A model generated the notes under the pieces. The model had not been told where the DNA came from and did not search any database. It worked only from the letters and a program-made list of their open reading frames with translations. A DNA stretch of 64,000 nt, taken from assembly GCF_014705705.1 (NCBI RefSeq), contig NZ_JACXLD010000005.1, positions 62,001-126,000 of the forward strand, given 5' to 3'. This DNA is from Spongiibacter pelagi (lineage in GTDB: Bacteria; Pseudomonadota; Gammaproteobacteria; Pseudomonadales; Spongiibacteraceae). The translations under genes and the position numbers were made by a program. Positions within the stretch are counted from its first letter, which is position 1; each line of letters begins with the position of its first letter. Below, one piece after another: positions 49,408 to 58,627 of this stretch.

Positions 49408-50910
49408 ATGTTATTACTCTCCAAAAAAGAAGACTGGTTCGGCAATGTCCGAGCCGACATCCTCGCTGGTCTCGTTGTTGCTCTCGCCCTAATCCCTGAA
49501 GCGATCGCGTTTTCGATCATTGCGGGGGTTGATCCCAAAGTTGGGCTGTACGCCTCGTTCTGTATTGCGGTCACCATTGCAATTGTGGGTGGTCGTCCCG
49601 GTATGATTTCTGCTGCCACCGGTGCGATGGCGCTGTTAATGGTGAATTTGGTTAAGGATCACGGTTTGCAGTATCTGCTTGCCGCGAGTTTGCTCTGCGG
49701 TGTGCTGCAAATTCTGGCGGGCTATTTCAGGCTCGGTCAGTTGATGAGTTTTGTGGCGCGTTCGGTGGTGACTGGCTTTGTGAATGCGCTGGCGATTCTG
49801 ATTTTTATGGCGCAGTTGCCGGAGCTGACCAATGTCACTTGGCCGGTATATGCCATGACCGCTGCGGGTTTGGGCATTATTTATTTGTTTCCGCTGTTGC
49901 CCAAGGTGGGCAAGGTAATTCCCTCGCCGTTGGTGTGCATTCTGGTGATGACGGCAGTCGCGTTGGCGCTTGGTTTGGATATTCGCACGGTTGGCGATAT
50001 GGGTGAGTTGCCAGATACGCTGCCGGTATTTCTGTTCCCGGATATTCCGCTCAATCTTGAAACGCTGAAGATTATCTTCCCTTATTCTGCTGCTATGGCG
50101 GTGGTGGGGCTGTTGGAATCATTGATGACGGCCACGATTGTGGATGATTTGACCGACACTGACAGCGATAAGAATCGCGAGTGCAAAGGTCAGGGTATCG
50201 CCAATATTGTGTCTGGCATGATGGGCGGCATGGCGGGCTGCGCGATGATTGGCCAGTCGGTAATTAATGTGAAGTCCGGCGGTCGTGGACGCTTGTCGAC
50301 CTTGTTCGCCGGTTCAATGCTGTTGTTGATGGTGGTGTTTCTCAGCGACTGGGTCGCGGTCATTCCCATGGCGGCTTTGGTGGCGGTAATGATTATGGTG
50401 TCTATCGGCACTTTTGATTGGTCGTCGATTACCAACATGCGCAGCAAGCCGCTGTCGGCCAATATCATCATGCTGTCTACGGTGATTGTGGTGGTATGGA
50501 CGCACAACCTCGCCTTTGGTGTCTTGGTCGGGGTGTTGTTTGCGGCGCTGTTTTTTGCCAATAAGGTCAGCCACTTTATGTATGTCAGCTCGTCGCAGAC
50601 GGGCAGCGTGGAAACCGGCATCGAGCGCATTTATACGGTTGTGGGGCAGGTGTTTTTTAATTCGGCGGATCGCTTTGTTGCCAGCTTTGATTTTAAAGAA
50701 GCCGTTGATAAGGTGCAGATTGATGTTAGCCGTGCCCATTTTTGGGATATTTCTGCGGTCGCCGCGCTTGATAAAGTGGTGATTAAATTTCGTCGTGAAG
50801 GTGCAGACGTTGAGTTGATCGGGCTTAATGAAGCCAGTGAAACGATTATCGACCGTTTCGGTATTCACGATAAACCCGAAGAAATCGATAAGGTATTGGG
50901 GGCTCACTAA
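49408..50910 (+). CDS. SulP-family anion transporter with STAS domain
   Basis: A 500-residue inner-membrane transporter with about 10-12 helices (from [29 protein letters not shown]). A C-terminal STAS-like domain covers about residues 400-500. SulP proteins carry sulfate, bicarbonate or other anions, and several marine members move bicarbonate with sodium. No substrate can be read here. Its stop overlaps the start of a universal stress protein gene, a recurrent pairing in this family. No clear ribosome-binding site precedes the ATG. Confidence 0.88.
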   Translation: MLLLSKKEDWFGNVRADILAGLVVALALIPEAIAFSIIAGVDPKVGLYASFCIAVTIAIVGGRPGMISAATGAMALLMVNLVKDHGLQYLLAASLLCGVLQILAGYFRLGQLMSFVARSVVTGFVNALAILIFMAQLPELTNVTWPVYAMTAAGLGIIYLFPLLPKVGKVIPSPLVCILVMTAVALALGLDIRTVGDMGELPDTLPVFLFPDIPLNLETLKIIFPYSAAMAVVGLLESLMTATIVDDLTDTDSDKNRECKGQGIANIVSGMMGGMAGCAMIGQSVINVKSGGRGRLSTLFAGSMLLLMVVFLSDWVAVIPMAALVAVMIMVSIGTFDWSSITNMRSKPLSANIIMLSTVIVVVWTHNLAFGVLVGVLFAALFFANKVSHFMYVSSSQTGSVETGIERIYTVVGQVFFNSADRFVASFDFKEAVDKVQIDVSRAHFWDISAVAALDKVVIKFRREGADVELIGLNEASETIIDRFGIHDKPEEIDKVLGAH

Positions 50911-51764
50911 TGCCACATAATGATAAGAATATTGTGCTGGCCGGTATTGATGGCAGCGCGCTCACAAAATCAGTTTGTGATTACGCGGCTTGGGTCGCAA
51001 AGGCGACGGGTGCACCGCTGCGCTTGTTGCACAATTTGGAGCAGCGCCATAATGCGGCGGTTTCAGATTTAAGTGGCAGTATCGGCCTTGGCTCGCAGGG
51101 CGAGTTACTAGAAGAGCTGACGCGGGTTGAGCAGGAGCGTACCCGGCTGTTGCTAGAAAAAGGCAAGCTGATGCTGGCCGCCGCACATGATCATGCCAAT
51201 GCGGCCGGTGTTGACGATGTTGAAAGCTGGCAGCGTCACGGTAGCTTGCAAGCGTCGCTGGTCGATCTTGAAGCGCAAATCCGAGTGTTGGTGTTAGGCG
51301 TGCATGGTGAAGATCACGCTCAAGGGCAGCTTGGCTCCCATCTCGAGTCGGTTATCCGTGCTTTGCACCGTCCGGTGCTGGTGGTCAATCACGAATTTTC
51401 TGGGCCGAAGAATATTTTGCTGGCCTACGATGGCACCGATGCGGCGAATAAAGCGCTGGAGATGGTCGCCGCGAGTCCTCTTTTCAAATCGCTGTTCTGC
51501 CATTTGGTGATGGTGGGAAGTGCTGATAAACGCGCAGTATTAGAATCTGCCGCCGCGAAATTACATGCCGTGGGTATCGCTCATAAAACGGCCTTATTGG
51601 ATGGGCGGCCGGAAGAGGTTTTGTGTGAGTATCAGCAGCAAAACAGTATTGATTTGACGGTAATGGGCGCATTTAGCCATCACCGCATCCGAGATATGTT
51701 GTTCGGCAGCTTTACCGCAAAAATGCTGCAAAAAGCAGATCATCCCTTGCTGCTGTTGCGCTAA
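50910..51764 (+). CDS. Universal stress protein, tandem UspA domains
   Basis: A 284-residue cytoplasmic protein with two Usp folds. The first begins VLAGIDGSALTKSVCDYAAW (about residue 10), the second ILLAYDGTDAANKALEM (about residue 169). The end is FGSFTAKMLQKADHPLLLLR, the typical Usp terminus. ATG overlaps the SulP stop (TAATG), so it is probably made in step with the transporter and may regulate it. ATP binding is not certain because the glycine pattern is incomplete. Confidence 0.88.
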   Translation: MPHNDKNIVLAGIDGSALTKSVCDYAAWVAKATGAPLRLLHNLEQRHNAAVSDLSGSIGLGSQGELLEELTRVEQERTRLLLEKGKLMLAAAHDHANAAGVDDVESWQRHGSLQASLVDLEAQIRVLVLGVHGEDHAQGQLGSHLESVIRALHRPVLVVNHEFSGPKNILLAYDGTDAANKALEMVAASPLFKSLFCHLVMVGSADKRAVLESAAAKLHAVGIAHKTALLDGRPEEVLCEYQQQNSIDLTVMGAFSHHRIRDMLFGSFTAKMLQKADHPLLLLR

Positions 51765-51795
51765 GTCGTATCAGGCGCCACCTTTTCTCTCTTGT

Positions 51796-51816
51796 TTGGT
51801 CGCCTTGGGCGGCCAA
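51796..51816 (+). terminator. Possible transcription end hairpin after usp
   Basis: TTGGTCGCC, loop TTG, GGCGGCCAA: a 9-pair stem 31 bases after the Usp stop. No T-run follows, so it may not act as an intrinsic terminator. Confidence 0.3.
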
Positions 51817-51979
51817 CATGCTGATTATTAATCAACATTGCCATAACTTTAGGAAGGCTGAAATCTGGGCCAACTTGGAGTAGTATTTTCTCCCTAAATT
51901 TGTGTTCGGCGTAAACAACCCTCGTTAGCCTCTTTCGTTAAAAACTAGGGTCGCACGCTGGATTATCTTTCATCCAAAA

Positions 51980-51996
51980 AACTGGCTGAGCCAGTT
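51980..51996. promoter_or_regulatory. Palindrome in the aldehyde dehydrogenase leader
   Basis: AACTGGCT-G-AGCCAGTT is a perfect 17-base palindrome with a central G. It ends just before the Shine-Dalgarno GGAGG (51999-52004 region) of the ALDH gene. It may be an operator or a leader hairpin. Confidence 0.4.
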
Positions 51997-52010
51997 GACG
52001 GAGGTGAACC

Positions 52011-53462
52011 ATGCAAGTTGTACAAACCGCCGATTTTGGCCAGCAAACCAATGCCATTGCCGAAACACTGAAAGCCGCTTTTGAACACCAGCGCAAAGCC
52101 TATCTTGCGCAGCCTTATCCCTCTCTGGATCAGCGCAAGCAAGACTTAAAAGCCCTGAAAAACCTGCTGATGGAAAACCGCGAAGCGATTATTGAAGCGA
52201 TCAATAAGGATTACGGCAATCGCTGTCGTCAGGAGTCTTTGTTTGCCGAAGTGATTTCTACCGCAGGCGGTATTGATGATCTGCTGAAACACACCAAAAA
52301 GTGGATGAAGCCGCAAAAGCGCCACGTTGATCAAACTATGTTCCCCGGTGGTAAGAGCCGCGTTGTGCCTCAGCCGCTGGGTGTGGTGGGGCTGATTATT
52401 CCTTGGAATTTCCCAATCAATCTGTGCTTTAGCCAGTTGGCGACCGCCTTTGCTACCGGCAACCGCGCCATGGTTAAGATGTCGGAAAATTCGATCAATC
52501 TGACGCGTTTGTTGATTGAGCTTTCACCCCGATATTTCTCTGAAGACAAGTTGGCGTTCTTTGAAGAGACCGGCGGTGTCGGCATTGAATTTTCACAAAT
52601 TCCTTTCGACCTGATCGTATTCACCGGCTCGGGTCAAACCGGTAAAGCGGTTATGGCTTCTGCCGCCAAGAACCTGACTCCAGTTATTTTGGAATTAGGC
52701 GGTAAAGCGCCTGCGGTGATTGCGCCAGACTTCTCCATTGAGAAAGCCGTTGATCGCATTATGTTCATCAAGCAGTTCAACGCGGGCCAAATCTGCACCA
52801 ATGTGGATTACGTGTTTGTGCCTGAGGACAAGAAAGAGGCCTTTGTTGCGGCGGCAAAAGCGTGGACTGCCAAGCACTGCCCAGACATTAACAGCCCTGA
52901 TTACACCTCCGTGATTGATGACCGCTCCTTTAAGCGTTTGCAAGACACTATCGATGATGCGACCAGCAAGGGTGCGACGGTTATCAATCTGAACGGTCAA
53001 GAAGGCAACCAAGCGGCGCGTAAAATGCCCTTGCATTTGATTCTGGATACCACCGCCGATATGACCATTCGCAATCGCGAAACCTTCGGTCCGCTGCTGA
53101 TGGTGTTGACCTACAACAATGAAAACGAAGTAGTGGACTACATCAATAGCCACGACCGTCCACTGGCGCTGTATCCCTTCAGTAACAAGAAAGCGCTGCA
53201 GGATATGTATATTGAGCGTGTGATGTCTGGTGGTGTAACGGTGAATGATGCGCTGTACCACGTGGGCCAGCACGATATTCCTTTTGGCGGTGTGGGTCCT
53301 AGCGGTATGGGTCACTACCACGGTAAAGAAGGCTTTATGAGCTTCTCTAAACTGCGTCCCATCTACTACCAGCCACGCTGGTCGCCAATGGAAATGCTGC
53401 GTCCGCCTTATACCAACTTTGCGAAGAAGACATATGAGTTCTTAGTGAAAATGAACGGCTAA
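52011..53462 (+). CDS. Coniferyl aldehyde dehydrogenase-type ALDH
   Basis: An NAD(P)-dependent aldehyde dehydrogenase of 483 residues. PWNFP is at residues 131-135, the general base Glu228 is in ILELGGKAP and the nucleophile Cys262 in FNAGQICTNVDYV. The C-terminus VNDALYHVGQHDIPFGGVGPSGMGHYHGKEGF resembles the class-3-like coniferyl aldehyde dehydrogenases that end with a membrane-facing segment. Real substrates could be fatty or aromatic aldehydes. Strong GGAGG RBS 6-7 bases upstream. Confidence 0.85.
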   Translation: MQVVQTADFGQQTNAIAETLKAAFEHQRKAYLAQPYPSLDQRKQDLKALKNLLMENREAIIEAINKDYGNRCRQESLFAEVISTAGGIDDLLKHTKKWMKPQKRHVDQTMFPGGKSRVVPQPLGVVGLIIPWNFPINLCFSQLATAFATGNRAMVKMSENSINLTRLLIELSPRYFSEDKLAFFEETGGVGIEFSQIPFDLIVFTGSGQTGKAVMASAAKNLTPVILELGGKAPAVIAPDFSIEKAVDRIMFIKQFNAGQICTNVDYVFVPEDKKEAFVAAAKAWTAKHCPDINSPDYTSVIDDRSFKRLQDTIDDATSKGATVINLNGQEGNQAARKMPLHLILDTTADMTIRNRETFGPLLMVLTYNNENEVVDYINSHDRPLALYPFSNKKALQDMYIERVMSGGVTVNDALYHVGQHDIPFGGVGPSGMGHYHGKEGFMSFSKLRPIYYQPRWSPMEMLRPPYTNFAKKTYEFLVKMNG

Positions 53463-53488
53463 GCGTTTAGTTGTTTCTGGTTTTATGG

Positions 53489-53513
53489 AAGGGGCCGCAT
53501 TGCGGCCCTTTTT
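53489..53513 (+). terminator. Rho-independent terminator after ALDH
   Basis: AAGGGGCCGC, loop ATT, GCGGCCCTTTTT: a GC-rich stem followed by T-residues, 26 bases after the stop. Confidence 0.8.
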
Positions 53514-53548
53514 GGTTTTTGGGATTACAGTTTCAGGAAATTACAAAC

Positions 53549-55930
53549 TCACCAGCTAAAATTTAGGCTCGCGTAGACTTGTCTGCCCGGATTTTGGCTG
53601 GGGTTATAAGTGCCGGGGAACATAGCGGTATCTATCACCTGATTCAAAGTGCGCTCATCCGTCAGGTTTTTACCGCCAATCGCCAGTGACCAACCTTGCA
53701 AAGCATGACCAAGGGATAGATTTGCCCCCAGTGTAGTGGTGGCTGGAATCCGGGTATTGGGATCGAGGTCGGTATCGGTGTAGTGCTCACCGCGATGCTG
53801 AATGGTCAGGCTGGTTTTCAGTTCAAAGTTACCTAGCTGATATTCCAGAGAAGGGATTAGCGTGACAGATAACTCCGGCGCAAAGGCCAAGGTTTCGCCA
53901 CTTAAATCCTGTAGTGCGCCAATACCTTCAGAAATCGGTGCGGGCGCTGATTGATAATCTTTATAGCGTGCTCGCAAATACCCCAGCGAGGCATCAATGC
54001 TGAGTGGCTCATAGGGCGTTAACCACTGAATATCGGCTTCCAAACCTTCTGAATAAGCAGCGGCGGCATTGGTTACATCGAAGAACAAACCGTTAAAGGC
54101 CAGTACCTGCAAGTCATCAAAATCCATGCGGTATAGGGTGGCATTCAATTTCAGGGTGTTGTCGAGTAATTGGCTACGAAAGCCCAGCTCAATAGACTGC
54201 GCTTGTTCAGGCTCGTATTCCAGCTGTTCGCCAGTAAAAGAAATGGCATTCACGCCGCCGCTTTTAAATCCCATCGCGGTCGAGGCATACACATTCACCG
54301 ACTCGTTAATGTAATAGGCCAGCGAGACCTTGGGAGACAGTTTACGCTCGGTGCGCTCAATGGTGCCGGGGGCGTAATCATTCGCGCCGATAACGGTTGG
54401 AGTCAGGCAGGGTAATAGCGCTTTATTGGTGCAAACCGAGGTGCCGGTGGGGGTGGAGAGTTTGGTTTCTTCGTTATAGCGCAGCCCGGGTGTGAGTACC
54501 CACTGCTCGTTTATATTCCATGAAACTTGGCCAAATAGCGCGGTGGCTTCTGTGTCTTGAACATAATCAAAGCGGTAGTAATCGGTTTCATTAATCACGT
54601 CGGTAAGCGGAGGAATCAGGCCGCCCAAGGTGCCGCCGAGTGGATTGCCGGGTACATTACTTTCGCCGCTAAGCATTTGCTGAGCATCTTTGGTGACCAC
54701 ATAAGATGCAATATCTTGTCCCAGAATGACGTCCGCAATAATGTGAAAATCGGACTGAAAGTAGTAAAGCCCAGTAATAAATTCCACATCACTGCCGAGG
54801 CCAAACAGGCTTGCTGCGCGTCCGTTAAAGCGCCATTCGAAACTGGTTTGTTGGTATTCGTCGACTTCATCAAGAATCAACAGATCGGCTGGGGATACAT
54901 CGAGATCCTGATTCTGTTCCACATCCAGCCATGATGCGCCGGCGATCAGCGTGGTCTCCAGCGAGTCGAGTCCGCCGACTTCGCCAAAGTCATATTGGGT
55001 TTTTAGGCTAAGGGTTTCAGTGCCCTGAAACATTGTGCCGGGGTGGTTGAAACTGGTTTGAAAATTAAAGGGATCATCTTCAATTTGAGGATCGAAGTTT
55101 TCCAGGTATTCCCGGGTATCACTATCTAACTTCATTAACTGCCGAGGCCAGAAATTAACATTCATCTCTGACTTGTCGGCAATTAATTCAGCGCTGAGTG
55201 CGTCGCTGGGCTGCCATTGTAGTTTGATGCGGAAGGCGGTTTGGTCGCGGTCATCTTCCTTGCGTTCCAACAAGGTGTTTTCAATGCGCCCATCGCGCTG
55301 CCAGTCCATGACCGATAGACGAAACCCCAACTCGGGGCTGAGGCGATAACCCACGCCAGCTTCCAGCCGGGTTTCACCATAGTTTTCTGATTTTAAACTG
55401 AGCTTGCCTTCCAAGCCTTCTTCCGCTGGTGCGCGGCGGCTGGCGACATTAAATACCCCGGCGATGGTGTTTTTGCCAAATAGTGTGCCCTGTGGGCCGC
55501 GCAAGACTTCTACTCGGTCTAGGTCATACATCGAGCTGGTGAAGTAACCGGCGCGGCCAAAAAAGATTTCATCGCTGACTAAGCCGACCGCGGGCTCAAA
55601 ACTGGGATTAAAGCTATTGGTGCCAAAGCCGCGAATAAATACCTGCGGTGAGGAGGGGCTGGTAAATTCAACGCGAACATTGGGTACATAAGTTGAAACC
55701 TCAACCAGGTCGCCAATATTGTTTTCCTGCATAAAATCGCCGCCCAAGGCGCTGATTGAGATAGGCACATCTTGCAGGGATTGTTGGGTTTTTTGGGCGG
55801 TAACGACAACCTCTTCAATCACCCGGCCCTGACGTTGCTGAGCCAAGGCGGCTTGGCTTGCTGCGATGGCGCAGCCAAGGCCGGCGAGTGTTATTGCTAG
55901 TCGGTGTGTTGTTGGTTTTATGGTCATCAC
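53549..55930 (-). CDS. TonB-dependent outer-membrane receptor
   Basis: A 793-residue receptor. The signal peptide (about residues 1-30) ends in ASQAALAQQ. The TonB box region EEVVVTAQKT is at about residues 38-48, the plug has LRGPQGTLFGKNTIAGVFNV, and the long beta-barrel ends with an aromatic residue (VYASLNFSW). It is of the large TonB receptor type that marine bacteria use for organic compounds rather than only siderophores. It is the last gene of the minus-strand cassette led by the flavin monooxygenase, 68 bp after the SDR gene. Ligand unknown. Confidence 0.92.
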   Translation of the reverse strand: MMTIKPTTHRLAITLAGLGCAIAASQAALAQQRQGRVIEEVVVTAQKTQQSLQDVPISISALGGDFMQENNIGDLVEVSTYVPNVRVEFTSPSSPQVFIRGFGTNSFNPSFEPAVGLVSDEIFFGRAGYFTSSMYDLDRVEVLRGPQGTLFGKNTIAGVFNVASRRAPAEEGLEGKLSLKSENYGETRLEAGVGYRLSPELGFRLSVMDWQRDGRIENTLLERKEDDRDQTAFRIKLQWQPSDALSAELIADKSEMNVNFWPRQLMKLDSDTREYLENFDPQIEDDPFNFQTSFNHPGTMFQGTETLSLKTQYDFGEVGGLDSLETTLIAGASWLDVEQNQDLDVSPADLLILDEVDEYQQTSFEWRFNGRAASLFGLGSDVEFITGLYYFQSDFHIIADVILGQDIASYVVTKDAQQMLSGESNVPGNPLGGTLGGLIPPLTDVINETDYYRFDYVQDTEATALFGQVSWNINEQWVLTPGLRYNEETKLSTPTGTSVCTNKALLPCLTPTVIGANDYAPGTIERTERKLSPKVSLAYYINESVNVYASTAMGFKSGGVNAISFTGEQLEYEPEQAQSIELGFRSQLLDNTLKLNATLYRMDFDDLQVLAFNGLFFDVTNAAAAYSEGLEADIQWLTPYEPLSIDASLGYLRARYKDYQSAPAPISEGIGALQDLSGETLAFAPELSVTLIPSLEYQLGNFELKTSLTIQHRGEHYTDTDLDPNTRIPATTTLGANLSLGHALQGWSLAIGGKNLTDERTLNQVIDTAMFPGTYNPSQNPGRQVYASLNFSW

Positions 55931-55998
55931 CTGCCCTCGTTATTTTCAAATCACTTACAGCATAGCGGTGTTTATTCGTGAATGAACAAAATTATTGA

Positions 55999-56796
55999 TT
56001 AAGTTTGTTCTAGTTCCACGGCGAATTTTCGGCGCATTAAATACTGAAAAATATCCGGTTGCAGTCGCCACAAAAGACTTGCCAGCCAGATGCCGCGATG
56101 GGGATAGAGGCGCGCTTTGCGCTTATCCAATGCGCGGATAATTTTTTCCGCCAAAGGCTCCGCCTCACTAATTCCGCCAATGGTTGAGCGTGCATGTTGG
56201 GCGGCATTGCCATCGCCGCCCAAGGCATTCTGTTCGATATTGGTATTAACAAAAGCGGGATACACCATCAAAACATGAAGGCCGTTGTCGCGCTCTTCTG
56301 CACGCAGCACTTCAAAAAACTGCCCGAGTGCAGATTTGGCGCTGCAATAGCCCGCGCGGCCTAATACCGGCATCCAACCCGCCATTGAGCCGAGATTAAT
56401 AATACTGCCTCGGCTTTGGCGCAGTTTGGGCAGCAGGCCCAGTGCCAGTTCAACCGGGGCTTGCCAGTCTACGGTCATCACTTTCCGCAAGACTTCCGGC
56501 TTGGTTTGCCCGGCCAATGAGCGGTGGGTAATCCCCGCGTTATTAATTAATACGTCTACCCGGTCAAAGCTGTCGTGTATACGGCTCAAGGCTTGCGCAA
56601 TACCTTCAGCGCAGCCAAGGTCGGCCACAGCGGTGGTGATGCGTTGCGATACCCCAAGCGATTGCTGGCGTTCTGCGAGCAGGGTGGCATCGCGGTCGAT
56701 CAGCAGCAAGTTGTCACCACGGGCAAACAGCGCTTTTGTTAATGCCCAGCCAAGGCCGCTGGCGGCGCCAGTGATAACAATATAGCGGGCGCTCAT
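55999..56796 (-). CDS. Short-chain dehydrogenase/reductase
   Basis: A classical SDR of 265 residues with TGAASGLGWAL (residues 9-19), NNAG (85-88), catalytic Ser137, and Tyr150/Lys154 in AGYCSAKSALGQ. The C-terminal part with hydrophobic WLASLLWRLQPDIFQYLM may touch a membrane or a hydrophobic substrate. The ATG overlaps the upstream epimerase-like gene by four bases. Likely oxidises or reduces an alcohol/ketone in the pathway served by the cassette; substrate not known. Confidence 0.88.
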   Translation of the reverse strand: MSARYIVITGAASGLGWALTKALFARGDNLLLIDRDATLLAERQQSLGVSQRITTAVADLGCAEGIAQALSRIHDSFDRVDVLINNAGITHRSLAGQTKPEVLRKVMTVDWQAPVELALGLLPKLRQSRGSIINLGSMAGWMPVLGRAGYCSAKSALGQFFEVLRAEERDNGLHVLMVYPAFVNTNIEQNALGGDGNAAQHARSTIGGISEAEPLAEKIIRALDKRKARLYPHRGIWLASLLWRLQPDIFQYLMRRKFAVELEQT

Positions 56797-57734
56797 GCAA
56801 TTTGTCCTCGGGCGCGGGCGTGCTCAAGAAAATAGTCGAAGGTTTCCGCCGAGGTTTTTTGCAGTTGGTAGCCAAACTCCTCTTTTAAACGACGGTTATG
56901 TAATACCGGACGATAACGAATAAATTTCACTTGCACCGGTGAGTATCGACTTAAACCGAGGGCGTGGCCGACGCCTAAGGCGCTGCGGATCAATGCGGCG
57001 GGCAGTTTTAGTAGTGGTTTTTTAAGCCTTTGGGCAATTTCGGCAATACTTAAACAGCCATCGCCGGCCAGATTAAAAATACCTTGTTGGCCATTGCGCA
57101 GCCCTTGTTCGATAACGCCGAGTACGTCTTCATCCCAGATAAACACGAAGGGTGTGTCGGAGCCGCGAATACCGAGTACAAAGCGCTTTTCGAATAAATT
57201 GGTAATCTGGTTGCGGGTATTGGCGCCCAGTACCGTGCCGGGGCGCAGCACCAATTGCTTGAGTCCTGGGTGCTGTTGGCGGGTTTCGGCAAGCAATTGC
57301 TCGACTAAATATTTGTGATGGGAATAGGGAATCTCAAGGTTGCCGCGCAGCGCGTCTTGTTCGTCAATCCATGCGGGAGAGTCGGCATGATAGCCATAGG
57401 CTGCGCCAGAGCTGGTCACAATCAACTGCTCAACCTTGCCCTCTAAACACGCTTCAATCACATTGCGGGTGCCGTTAACGTCGATATCGTAATCGCGCTG
57501 CTCATCCTTGCTGCTTTCCAGTACCGAGGCAAGGTGAACCACGCGCTTGATATTGTTTTCTGCAACGATGGTTTTTAATTGCGGGTCGCGAATATCACAG
57601 CAATAAAATTTACCGCAGGGCTTTAACGGTTCGCGGATATCTACGCCCACAACCTCAAAGCTATTGCTAAGCCGCTCCGCAAGTTTGCTGCCGATATAAC
57701 CCGCTGCGCCGGTAATCAGGATGGCTTCAGGCAT
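56793..57734 (-). CDS. NAD-dependent epimerase/dehydratase (extended SDR)
   Basis: A 313-residue extended SDR with TGAAGYIGS (residues 8-16), HLASVLESS, TSSGAAYGY and catalytic Tyr137/Lys141 in PYSHHKYLVEQLL. LRPGTVLGANTRNQ is also seen. It may act on a sugar nucleotide or, as for 3-beta-hydroxysteroid dehydrogenase relatives, on a small hydrophobic alcohol; the neighbours favour the latter. Its start lies inside the 3' end of the BASS gene (19-base overlap). Confidence 0.8.
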   Translation of the reverse strand: MPEAILITGAAGYIGSKLAERLSNSFEVVGVDIREPLKPCGKFYCCDIRDPQLKTIVAENNIKRVVHLASVLESSKDEQRDYDIDVNGTRNVIEACLEGKVEQLIVTSSGAAYGYHADSPAWIDEQDALRGNLEIPYSHHKYLVEQLLAETRQQHPGLKQLVLRPGTVLGANTRNQITNLFEKRFVLGIRGSDTPFVFIWDEDVLGVIEQGLRNGQQGIFNLAGDGCLSIAEIAQRLKKPLLKLPAALIRSALGVGHALGLSRYSPVQVKFIRYRPVLHNRRLKEEFGYQLQKTSAETFDYFLEHARARGQIA

Positions 57735-58627
57735 GGTTCCTCCGCGGTTTTAGACCAGTACATTGCCAGCAGTAAGCCGACCATTAAATGCCAGAAACTC
57801 CAGAAACCGGCGATGAGTGTCATGCCGCCGGCTTCGGGAAAAAAGCTGAAAATAATGGACAGGCCAAGCGCCGAATTTTGTATACCGACTTCCATGGTGA
57901 CGGCGCGGCGTTCGGCTTGATTGAGTTTGAGGGCGCGGCTGGTCAAATCGCCGAGTAGCAGTGCCCCAAGATTTTGCAGCGCGACATATACCATCACCTG
58001 CTTGGCATATTGCGCGATCGCCGCCTGATTATTGGAAAACGCGACCGCAACAAAAATAACAAACACCGCTAGGGTCACCACGCGCATGGGTTTTTCAGCG
58101 CGCTCAGCTAAATCTGGATGGCGGCGACCCACGGCCATGCCCAGCAACATCGGCAGAATCAACACCAGAAAAACCAGCAGCAAAATATTGCCGGGTTCAA
58201 TGGCGATCTGCTGCATTAAGGGGCGGGTATAGGGATTCAGATAGGAATACAGGCTGAAATTTAGCGGCGTCATGATAATGGCCGATAAACTCGACACCGC
58301 CGTCATACTGATAGACACAGGCACCGAGGCGCGCCCCAGCCAGGTCATTACATTGGAAAATGTGCCGCCGGGGCAAGAGGCAATCAGAATCATGCCCATG
58401 GCCAATTCGGGTTCGATGGCGAATTGCCAGCAGGCTAAAGCCGTGAGTGCGGGCAGTAAAATAAACTGAGCGATCATGCCGGCAATGGGGGCGCGGGGCT
58501 GGCGAATAACCCGCAGCATATCTTCGCGCTTGAGGCCGATAGAAACCCCAAAAATCATGCCCGCGAGAATCGCGTTTAGCAGCAGCATATTGCCGGTGCT
58601 GAAATGAATGGGGATGTCGGCGTACAT
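57716..58627 (-). CDS. Bile acid:sodium symporter (BASS) family transporter
   Basis: A 303-residue protein with nine or ten membrane helices. The signature ASCPGGTFSNVMTWLGRASVPVSISM resembles the unwound-helix sodium/substrate site of BASS proteins, and EVGIQNSALGLSI is the second conserved site. Family members carry bile acids, pantoate, pyruvate or other organic anions. Its ATG overlaps the monooxygenase stop (ATGA). It is likely the inner-membrane step for the compound imported by the TonB receptor. Confidence 0.88.
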   Translation of the reverse strand: MYADIPIHFSTGNMLLLNAILAGMIFGVSIGLKREDMLRVIRQPRAPIAGMIAQFILLPALTALACWQFAIEPELAMGMILIASCPGGTFSNVMTWLGRASVPVSISMTAVSSLSAIIMTPLNFSLYSYLNPYTRPLMQQIAIEPGNILLLVFLVLILPMLLGMAVGRRHPDLAERAEKPMRVVTLAVFVIFVAVAFSNNQAAIAQYAKQVMVYVALQNLGALLLGDLTSRALKLNQAERRAVTMEVGIQNSALGLSIIFSFFPEAGGMTLIAGFWSFWHLMVGLLLAMYWSKTAEEPCLKPS

